Below the pieces are notes generated by a model that saw only the letters and a program-made list of their open reading frames with translations, was not told the origin of the DNA and did no database searches. Position numbers and translations under genes: made by a program. From Callorhinus ursinus (Eukaryota; Chordata; Mammalia; Carnivora; Otariidae): DNA of 64,000 nt. Location: NCBI RefSeq assembly GCF_003265705.1, contig NW_020312785.1, positions 127,851,150-127,915,149 of the forward strand, written 5' to 3'. Below, piece after piece: positions 35,276-44,640 of the stretch. Position 1 is the stretch's first letter; each line of letters starts with the position of its first letter.

Positions 35276-36660
35276 AGTTAGAGAGTCTGTTACTTTTTTC
35301 TTTGCTTGTATAGATACAGGACCCTCAGAGTAAAGTTTGGAACTGATGGAAGGAATTAAATGGTGTCTGTCCTCCCCCAGTCTCTCAGATAAATTTCTAG
35401 TTCCTGCATAGAAAGGATTTGGGGCTAGAAGCTGAAAGAGTTATTTTTAGGAGAAATAGGAATGTGTGAGCCACGGCACTGCTATGTGAGGTTCCAGGAA
35501 CAAAATGCAACCAAGGATTGGGGAAAGGGCTGTTTCTCCCCCTTCTACTTGGATCCTGACATGGATCTAGCATTTTAAGAATGTTTTTAACCTAAGCATT
35601 AATAGTTTAAACATGGTAATCATCAACATACACAGTTTCCACAAATGACTTTGTGAAGAGGACAACTTCAGAAGGTAGCTGGGGCAGCAGATTGATAACA
35701 ATGTGGGTAGGCAATACACAGTGACTACCACTGGCAGATAGATGTATGAACATGTCATTAAACCCTAACACTCCACCCCCATGACTGCCAGAAATACCTG
35801 AGGGATGTTTGAGCAGTGGGGGTAGCTAGCTGGAGAACTTGTGTAAGTCAACAGGAACAAAAACAGGGAATTTAAGATTTCCAAGTTTTGGGGGCCACAT
35901 TACTGGCACAACTAGTGAAGACTTGAAAGCTTTTGCATTACACAAGACATGCAAAAATAAAGCATTTATATGTTGGGAAGTTCTTATGTATGATTTCCTT
36001 CAAACAGTAAGACTAACGATAAATACAGATATATAGGAAGAAAATGCTTGTTCACTTAGAATATCAGCTAATAAGTATAGAAGGAAATATAAAGTTAGAA
36101 AATATTTTTCACACACCATGGTAAAAATTTAGCTTAGAATTGTCAATGGATTCTTAAACTACTGAATAAAAGTTTGAAAAAACAGAATATCTACATATTC
36201 TCAAATTATAGCCTCCAATAGTTAACAATTACAAACAAAAAAAAAAATAACCCTGCAATGGAGAAACCCAACAGATAACATCTTTACTAAATGATCAAAA
36301 TTCATACTTCCTTCACCCCATTTATGAGAGAACACAATACCCTGATACTGTGCCTCCTGATACAACAATGAGCTGACAAGGACACACCATCACTTCTCTG
36401 CCATTTCTGCCAAAAATATGTAAGCTGAAAGGAAGCTTGAGGAAGCAGCAAAGTCAAATGTTAGGACCTTCTACAAAAGACTGACAACTTCAGAATTCCT
36501 CTAAATTACTGATGACAAGCTATTTGAAGAAGACTGGGGCTAGAAAACTTATCTTGAAGCTGTGCTTTCATTTTTGTGGGTAGTTGTGTGGGAAGAGGGC
36601 TGATAGACATTACAGAGACGGTAATTCTCCCCTCCCTCACCCCCAATCATATCTTAATCT
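35276..36660. other. No feature recognised
   Basis: About 1.4 kb with no exon or named repeat that I can support; one A-run near 36238-36248. Confidence 0.45.
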
Positions 36661-36671
36661 ACAATTGTCTC

Positions 36672-36905
36672 TCTCTTTTTAATTTCTATTTTTTAATCTT
36701 CAATTGAAGTATAGTTGACATATAATATTAGTTTCAGGTGTACTACATAATGATTTGACAATTACATACATTACAAAATGTTTACCACAGTAAGTGTAGT
36801 TACCATCTGTCACTATACAAAGTTACTACAATTTTACTGACTGTATTCCCTCTGCTGTATTTTTCATCCTCATGACTTATTTACAACTGGAAGTTTGTAC
36901 CTGTT
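36672..36905 (-). mobile_element. Old L1 3' UTR fragment, antisense
   Basis: TTGAAGTATAGTTGACATAT, TTAGTTTCAGGTGTACTACA, ACCATCTGTCACTATACAAA and ACAACTGGAAGTTTGTACCT appear in the order of the complement of an old (L1M-type) L1 3' UTR. Confidence 0.75.
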
Positions 36906-38210
36906 AAAGGAGGTTAGCTGCAAGTGCTGAAAGCATTCATTTTGAAATTAAGAAGAATAAACTGAAAACACCTAACTGTCTCCCAGGATGGAGCTATGGT
37001 TACCATTATGAAAATCTCTGGATATCTAGAGATTTGATAGAGACTTTCTAACATTATTTCACTTACATGAGGCCAAATTCAGTGCCCTTTTAAAATTCAT
37101 ATTCTACTGTGTAAGAAGCATCTCTCATAGCGTGACCCACTGAGTATTATAATTCTTGAGCTCATAAAGGATAGCAGTTCCACAACTGTCATTTATTCAA
37201 AAACTCTTGGTGCAAATTTAACATTATTTTAAAAATATTTTTCAAAATGTCCTTAGTTTTTTTCTTATGCTAATAAGTAAATTATTAAATGAAGTCAATA
37301 GTTAGTATAGCATAGTTTATTATTTTCATGGAAATGATTATTTTTGTTTAAAAATTTTAATCTTGATCACGGATATCAAAACTTTCTATTGCTAATTTGT
37401 TTGACCATCAATGTGTTGATAGCAGAAGAAAAAGGAAATGGGATAATATTCCTTTTGTATTTGGAACAACTCTTACACTTAAATCTCAATAAACAGAGAA
37501 ATGTAATTATGTACACACACACACATACACATTATACTAAGTGACATGTAAATTCTAGGTGTTACGGTCTTGGAATTTAAACTCTGGAAATAGCGAAATT
37601 ATAATTATCATAAAATAATATGACCTTTTGGGTAGGTGTAAAAATGCAGGAATTTGTGTATCAGTCAAAGTTCTTGTTTGCCAACAACAAAAACCAGCTC
37701 TGGTGGCCTTAAGCAGATTAAAAAAAAAATTTAACTAGTTGGGAATTGGTTGACTCACAGAATCAGGAAAGAACTGATAATGAGACTCAAAGTAGATAGT
37801 AAATCCTTCAGTTAAAGATAATAGATTGAATATGTATATATGCATACATTCATTTGACTATAATACCACCTAAAACATTTCTAAAATTACAGGAAAGTAT
37901 ATACACACACAGCAAAAACCTTTAAGGCCTAAGAAAATGATGGAAATAAATGATAGCAACCATATTAGGGAAGCCTAATTTCAGATGGGAAAGTTGGTCA
38001 CAAGCTTAACAGACTTGATAAAATAGAATACAAACCAGCAGAAAGGGAGAGCAGGAAGCAACATAGCTCACATTACAGAATCTCCAAATGGTTAAGGAGT
38101 TGATGAAACAACTATCACCAGAAGAGGGGGTAAAGATGAAAGTAGACAAAAGAATGTGAACCTAAGATGCCCTGTCACTCCATGTAGCCAAGTGATTTGG
38201 CTCATAGCAG
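36906..38210. other. No gene; a possible old repeat at 37650-37800
   Basis: A short (AC)n run is at 37508-37525. The stretch at 37650-37800 (CCAGCTCTGGTGGCCTTAAG) resembles a known old interspersed repeat that I cannot name. The remainder is unassigned. Confidence 0.4.
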
Positions 38211-38228
38211 CAGAGGCTCAAAGATTTG

Positions 38229-38284
38229 GTGCTGGCTTTGGCAGCACATATACTAAAATTGGAATGATACAGAGATTAGCATGG
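38229..38284 (+). pseudogene. U6 snRNA 5' part, retrotransposed as a chimera with L1
   Basis: This block matches U6 small nuclear RNA from its first base: GTGCTGGCTTTGGCAGCACA at the start, then TATACTAAAATTGG, GATACAGAG and TTAGCATGG. It covers U6 positions 1-59 with a 3-base deletion (the AAG after ACAGAG) and three substitutions (the C to G and C to T changes in the first hairpin, and one C to T at AATGATAC). It ends abruptly at 38284 and L1 ORF2 begins at 38285 in the same direction. The U6 3' half and its terminal U run are missing. It is a retrocopy piece and not a working snRNA gene. The upstream sequence is simply the L1-style target-site flank, with no need to invoke a U6 promoter. 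Confidence 0.92.
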
Positions 38285-41200
38285 TTTCATCCTAAAGCAA
38301 CAGAATACACATCCTTCTCAAGTGCACATGGAACATTCTCCAGAATAGATGACATACTGGGTCACAAATTAGGTCTCAATTGGTACAAAAAGACAGAGAT
38401 CATACCATGCATATTTTCAGACCACAATATTATGAAACTTGAAGTCAACCACAAGAAGAAATTTGGAAGCACCACAAATACATGGAGTTTAAAGAACATC
38501 CTACTAAAGAATGAATGGGTAACCAGGAAATTAAAGGAGAATTTAAAGAATACACGAGAGCAAATGAAAATGAAAACATAACCTTTCAAAACCATTGGGA
38601 CGCAGGAAAGGCAGTCCTAAGAGGGAAGTATATAGCAATACAGGCCTTCTTCGAGAAGAAAAATCTCAAATACATAACCTAACCTTACACCTAAAGGAAC
38701 TGGAAAAAGAACAGCAAACAAAACCTAAATCCAGCAGGAGAAGAGAAATAATAAAGATCAGACGAAATAGAAACCAAAAGAACAGTAGAACAGATCAACA
38801 AAACTAGGAGCTTGTTCTTTGAAAGAATTAATAAGATTGATAAACCCCTGGCCAGACTTATCCAAAAGAAAAGAGAAAGGACCCAAATAAAATCATGAAT
38901 GAAAGAGGAGAGATCACAACCAACACTGAAGAAATACAGTTATAAGAGAATATTATGAACAACTATATGCCAACAAATTAGGCAATCTGGAAGAAATGGA
39001 TGCATTCCTAGAAACATATAAACTACCAAAACTGAAACAGGAAGAAATAGAAAACCTGAACATACCCATAAGCAACAAAGAAATTGAAGCAGTAATCAAA
39101 AATCTCCCAACAAACAAGAGTCCAGGGCTGGATGGCTTCCCAGAGGAATTCTACCAAACATTTAATGAAGAATTAATACCTATTCTTCTGAAGCTGTTTC
39201 AAAAAATAGAAATGGAAGGAAAACTTCTAAACTCTTTCTATGAGGCCAGCATTACCTTGGTCCCAAAACCAGATAAAGACCCCACCAAAAAGGAGAATTA
39301 TAGACCAATATCCCTGATGAACATGGATGCATAAATTCTCACCAAGATACTAGCCAATAGGATCAAACAGTACCTTAAAAGGAGTATTCACCACAATCAA
39401 GTGGGATTTATTCCTGGGCTGCAGAGGTGGTTCAACATCTGCAAATCAGTGTGATATACCACATTAATAAAATAAAGGATAAGAACTATATGATCCTCTC
39501 AATAGATGCAGAAAATGCATGTGACAAAATATAACATTCTTTCTTGATAAAAACCCTCCACCATGTAGGAATAAAGGGAAGGTACCTCAACATCATAAAA
39601 GTCATATGTGAACAACTACAGCAAATATCATCCTCAATGGGGAAAAACTGAGGGCTTTTCCCGTAAGGTCAGGAACACAACAGGGCCATCCACTCTCATT
39701 CCTGTTTTTCAACATAGTACTAGAAGTCCTAGCCTCAGCAAGCAGAAAACAAAATGAAATAAAAAGCAGATAACAAAAAGAAATAAATTGGCAACAAAGA
39801 AGTCAAACTTTCACTCTTCACAAACAACATGATACTGTATGTAGAAAACCTAAAAGAATCCACAAAAAAATTGTGAGAACTGATTCAGGAATTTAGCAAA
39901 GTCACAGGTATAAAATCAATGCACAGAAATCAGTTGCATTTCTATACACTAACAATGAAACAGAAAGAGAAATCAAGGATTTGATGTCATTTACAATTGC
40001 ACCAAAAAGTGTAACATACCTAGGAATAAACCTAACCAAAGAGGTAAAAGACCTGTACCCTGAAAACACTCATGAAAGAAATTGAGAAAGACACAAAGAA
40101 ATAGAAAAACACTCCATGCTCATGGATTAGAAGAATAAATATTGTTAAAATATCTACGCTACCCAAAGACATCTACACATTCAATGCAATCCCTATCAAA
40201 ATACCATCAATATTTTTCACAGAGCTGGAACAAATAATCCTAAAATTTGTATGGAAGCACAAAAGACCCTGAATAGCCAAAGGAATGTTGAAAAAGAAAA
40301 CCAAAGCTCGAGGCATCACAATTCCTGACTTTAAGCTGTATTACAAACTATAATTATCAAGACAATATGGTACTGGCACAAAACAGACACATAGATCAAT
40401 GGAACAGAATAGAGAACCTGGAAATGGACCCTCAACTCTATGGTCAACTAATCCTCAACAAAGCAAGAAAGAATATCCAATGGAAAAAATTCTCTTCAAC
40501 AAATGGTGTTGGGAAAATTGGACAACCACATGCAGAAGAATGAAACTGGACCACGTTCTTACACCATACACAAAGATAAACTCAAAATGATAAAAGACCT
40601 AAATGTGAGACAGGAATCCATCAAAATCCTAGAGGAGAACACAGGCAGCAACCTCTTTCACCTTGTCCCCAAAAACTTCTTGTTAGACATGTCTACAAAG
40701 GCCAGGGAAACAAAAGCAAAAATGAACTAGTGGGACTTCATCAGGATAAAAGCTTTTGCACAGCAAAGGAAACAATCAATGAAACTAAAAGGCAACCTAC
40801 AGAATAGGAGAAGATATTTGCAAATGACATATCAGATAAAGGCTAGTATCCAAAATCTATAAAGAACTTATCAAACTCAACACCCAAAAAACAAAGAATC
40901 TAGTCAAGAAATGGGCAGAAGATACAAACAGATATTTCTCCAAAGAAGACATACAAATGGCCAACAGACACATGAATAAATGCTCGACATTATTTGGCAT
41001 CAGGGAAATACAAATCAAAACCATAATAAGATACCACCTCACAGCAGTCAGAATGGCTAAAGTTAACAAGTCAGGCAATGACAGATGTTGGCGAGGATGC
41101 GGAAAAAGGGGAACCCTCCTACACTGTTGGTGGGAACTGATGCAGCCATTCTGGAAAACAGTGTGGAGGTTCCTCAAAAAGTTAAAAATAGACTACCCTA

Positions 41201-41360
41201 TGACAGTAATTTCACTATTAGGTATTTACCCAAAGGATACAAAAATAGGGATTTAAAGGGGCATGTGCTCCTCAATGTTTATGGCAACAATTTTTACAAT
41301 AGTGAAAATATGGAAAGAGCCCAGATGTCCATCGACAGATAAATGAATAAAGAAGATGTG

Positions 41361-41405
<45 letters not shown>

Positions 41406-41815
41406 GGAATATTACTCAGCCATCAAAAGGAATGAAATCTTGCCATTTGCAATGACATGGATGGAATTAGAGTGTATTATGCTAAGTAAAATAGAGAAAG
41501 ACAAACACCGTATGATTTCATTTATCTGTGGAAATTAAGAAATGAAACAGATGAACATAGGAGAAGGGAAGGAAAAATAAGAACAGAGGGAGACAAACCA
41601 TAAAAGACTCTTAACTATGGGAAACAAAGTGAGGGCTGCTGGAGGGGAGGAGGGTGGAGGGATGGGGTAACTGGGTGATGGACATTAAGGAAGGCACATG
41701 ATGTAATGAGCACTGGGTGTTATATGAAACTGATGAATCACTAAATTCTACCCCTGAAACTAATAATACACTATGTGTTAACTAAATTGAATTTAAATTA
41801 AAACAAATTTTTTTA
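38285..41815 (+). mobile_element. 5'-truncated L1 joined to U6; shared diverged TSD
   Basis: About 3.5 kb of L1 from the endonuclease domain of ORF2 (HPKATEYTSFSSAHGTF, then SDHN at about 38419-38430, the family's catalytic His motif) through the RT domain, the C-terminal domain and a single-module 3' UTR with a tail near 41798-41815. Frames are broken by many stops. At the RT catalytic site (39817-39831) the usual FADDM reads FTNNM, so both catalytic Asp codons have become Asn. The 3' UTR is the old one-module type (about 41550-41795). The flank before U6, AGAGGCTCAAAGATTT (about 38212-38227), and the flank after the tail, AGAAGCCCAAAGATCT (from about 41820), match at 13 of 16 with only transitions, so U6 and L1 were inserted together. 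Confidence 0.92.
41363..41402 (+). repeat. (GT)n microsatellite at an L1 ORF2 site
   Basis: About 20 GT units sit directly before AATGGAATATTACTCAGCC, exactly where other L1 copies have TATATATACACA. The same ORF2 site is expanded independently at 33721-33767. Confidence 0.96.
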
Positions 41816-41930
41816 AAGAAGAAGCCCAAAGATCTTTCATCATGGATAACATATTAGCCACTCTTAAATACAAAGAGACAAATTGATTACACATTTGAGA
41901 AAAACTTGGACATAAAAGACAAACACTAAG

Positions 41931-42010
41931 AGGAAGGAAGGGAGGAAGGGAGGAAGGAAGGGAGGGAGGAAGGAAGGAAGGAAGGAAGGAAAGCAGGCAG
42001 GCAGGCAAGC
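41931..42010 (+). repeat. (GGAA)n-rich microsatellite with GGCA end
   Basis: An interrupted GGAA/GGGA array followed by GCAGGCAGGCAGGC. Minus-strand ORFs full of Pro, Ser and Phe here are low-complexity artefacts. GGAA arrays can bind ETS-family factors, but no function is shown. Confidence 0.92.
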
Positions 42011-42089
42011 TACATCGGTAAAATAAAGACTACAGAGAGAAATAATCTTCAAATAAAAATATGTTCTATTAATTTAGAATTGAACAGAA

Positions 42090-43220
42090 ATCAAACATTC
42101 AACTAAAGAGTTGGAATATATATACTTGAGGTATATCCACAACAAAGGGAAAATGTCAGAGATGAAAAATAGAGAAAAAATAAAATTAGAAAAATATACC
42201 AGGTCCAACATTCAATTAATAGCAGTTCTAGAAAGAAAGATTAGAGAAAATTTGAGAAACAGCATCAAAGATATACATGAGGAACACTTCAAAAACAAAA
42301 CAGCTACATACGAAAAATGGAAATCAGAATTGGCTCAACACTAAAACCTGGGAAAAGAATGGATAAATAACTTCAAAATTCTTAATAAGAATTATTTCCA
42401 ACTGAACCAAACTACCACACATGGGCAGGTAATCTACAGAAATTTTCAGAAAATCAAAACTTCTCAAGGAATTGCCATCCCATACATGGCTTATTAGGAA
42501 ATAACTGGAGGATTCCAGCAATATAAAAGATAACTCAAAAAAAAAGAGAAAGTGCATCTATACAGAAAGCAATCATTCTGGGTTGAATGCTCCAATATTC
42601 CAATAAAATATATTTAGATAATATTCCAATCAAAGATGACTAAGAAAATAAAATGATAAAAGTACCTGAAATATTGAAATGAATTTTATCCAGTGGAGAA
42701 AGAGATGAGGACTAAGTACTCACAAAAGTAAGCAAATAAAATTAGGCAATTATTACTAACAAAGGGAAAAAGTTGGGCCAGAAAGGAAAAGTGATCAATG
42801 CAAACAGCTTAGCTCAGCTGAATAACATTTACATAGTCATAAAAGCATAAAGACTATTAATCTAAGCAAAATTATGATATAACTGTATTTGGAAAATGGG
42901 GGGAAAAAGTGTACTCATTTGTGGTATGGGCCAGGGCAGTGAAAAAGAGTGAAGTTTTCATCTGCCATAATGGGAAGCTGATATGCCTAAAACTCTTAAA
43001 TGAAGAACTGGCAAAATAAGTATTTTATTAGAGAGATGTGGAGATAAATACCAAAAAGCTAAAAGAATTGCAGGTGGTTGTTTCTGGAAAGTAGGAAACG
43101 TGAGCAGGGGAAGAACAAGAGACTACTGCTTTCCATAAGTTTTGTTGACTCTGACTTTTTAAAAACTGTGTGTATATATAATGGCTGAGACTAGAAAACT
43201 GCATTAAAAAAAATAAAATA
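42090..43220 (+). mobile_element. Ancient half-L1 / L1M ORF1-type relic
   Basis: Diverged sequence in the order of an old ORF1-bearing L1: CCAGGTCCAACATTCAATTA, then AAAACCTGGGAAAAGAATGG, AATAACTGGAGGATTCCAGC and a late part with GCAGGTGGTTGTTTCTGG and an A-rich end at 43203-43220. No ORF2 (RT) segment was seen between, as in HAL1-type elements. Assignment and ends are approximate. Confidence 0.5.
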
Positions 43221-43431
43221 TAAGCCAAGAGAATTTATGGTGACAAAACTACAGCCAAAGTCATGCTAGCGGAAGATATTAGAATATCTACCAGACACTA
43301 GATAGCTGGGACAATGGGCATTATCACCACTACCACCACCAAAAAGACTTAGGACAGAGCCACTCAAAACAGGGTCCTCCATGCTAGTAGTGTTAATATC
43401 ACCTTAAATCTTGTTAGATATGCAAATTCTT

Positions 43432-43615
43432 TTTTTTTAAGATTTTATTGATTTTATTTGAGAGAGAGAGAGAGCACATGAGAGAGGGGAGGATCAGAGG
43501 GAGAAGCGGACTCCCTGCTGAGCAGGGAGTCCGATACAGGACTCGATCCAGGAACTCCAGGATCATGACCTGAGCCAAAGGCAGTCGCTTAACCAACTGA
43601 GCCACCCAGGTGCCC
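43432..43615 (-). mobile_element. Can-SINE, antisense, perfect 17-bp TSD
   Basis: The TSD TAGATATGCAAATTCTT occurs at 43415-43431 and 43616-43632 without mismatch. The tail complement, GA-rich body and head complement CCACCCAGGTGCCC are all present. The minus-strand ORF at 43414-43605 is the SINE itself. Confidence 0.95.
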
Positions 43616-43763
43616 TAGATATGCAAATTCTTGATCTCCCCATCCCATACTACCAAATCACAATCTGGGGTAGGGGTGGGGGGTGCTAAACTTGAATTTG
43701 CAATTTCACAGATCCTTCAGGCAATTCTAAGCCAAGGTTAAGGTGAAAATTTTTGCTCTAAAC

Positions 43764-43935
43764 CACTGGTTCTCAAATATGAGCATGTATCAAAATCACC
43801 TGCAAGGCTTGTTAAAACAGATTGCTAGGCCCCACCCCCAGAATTTCTGATTCATACACCTCAGAAAGTCCTAGCCTTTGCATTTCTAACAAATGCCCAG
43901 ATGATGCTGATATGACAGATCTGGGAATTGTACAA
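43764..43935 (+). mobile_element. MER5A-type hAT-Charlie transposon, right end lost
   Basis: CACTGGTTCTCAAATATGAG, AATCACCTGCAAGGCTTG, GGCCCCACCCCCAGAATTTC and GCATTTCTAACAAATGCCC are the ordered motifs of MER5A. The expected right inverted end is not seen; the element runs straight into the next hAT-like element. Confidence 0.85.
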
Positions 43936-44640
43936 CAGCAGTACTCAAAATTTTGTCACACAACCCCATTATATTCTTAAATTTTTCTGAGGACTCCAAA
44001 GAGTTTTTGTTTGTATGATCTATATTAATATTTAATGCATTAGAAATTAAAGCAATTTAAAATATTTATGTACTCTTTCTTTTAAAATAAACATATTACA
44101 TCCCAGCACAAATTTTTAAAAATTTTTATTCATTTATTTATTTGAAAGAGAGCGAGCGAGCAAGCAGAGGGAGGAGCAGAAAGAGAAGGACAAGCAGACT
44201 CCATGCTGAGTGCAGAACCCAACACAAAGTTTGATCCCACAACCCTGAGATCATGACCTGAGCCAAAATCAAGAGTTGGACACTCAACTGACTGAAAAGC
44301 CACCCAGGGCCCCTAGCACAAATATTTTTAATAACTGTATTTTCTAAAATAAACAAATTTAGTGAAAATAATATTTTGCATTTTTAAAAAATCTCTTCCA
44401 TGTCTAACTTCATTAAAAATAGCTGGATTCTCCTAGCTTCTACACCAGTCTGTTGCAATATCACGTCATGTGACCTCTAGAAAATTCCACTGTATGCTCA
44501 TGATAGAATCAGTGGGAAAAAGGCAGATAATGTACTAATGTTTTTATGAAATTAGTATTGATATTGTGAACCCCCTGATAGGGTTCCAGGGACCCACAGA
44601 GGTTCCTGAACAATGCTCTGAGAACTGCTCCTCTAGACTA
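43936..44640 (+). mobile_element. hAT-like DNA transposon with nested SINE
   Basis: Starts CAGCAGTACTCAAAATTTTG and ends near CAATGCTCTGAGAACTGCTC, whose complement matches the start at most positions, so these are inverted termini. The interior (AGGACTCCAAAGAGTTTTTG, TTGCAATATCACGTCATGTG, CTGATAGGGTTCCAGGGACC) follows a known non-autonomous hAT-Charlie family that I cannot name. A SINE lies inside at 44120-44314. Confidence 0.7.
44120..44314 (-). mobile_element. Can-SINE, antisense, older subtype
   Basis: Tail complement at the left, head complement CCACCCAGGGCCCC at the right. The TSD is AGCACAAATTTTTAA (from 44105) and AGCACAAATATTTTTAA (from 44315). The body has the older ATCAAGAGTTGGACACTCAA middle. 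Confidence 0.9.

Noticed and set aside
38229..38284. A functional U6 snRNA gene
   Set aside because: It ends at position 59, lacks the 3' half and terminator, and is fused to L1 in one retroposed unit.
41793..42052. Pro/Ser/Leu-rich minus-strand ORFs
   Set aside because: Artefact of the GGAA microsatellite.
43414..43605. ORF beginning MAQLVKRLPLAQVM, and the similar one at 59206
   Set aside because: Both are the Can-SINE tRNA-like region read in frame and recur wherever that SINE is present.
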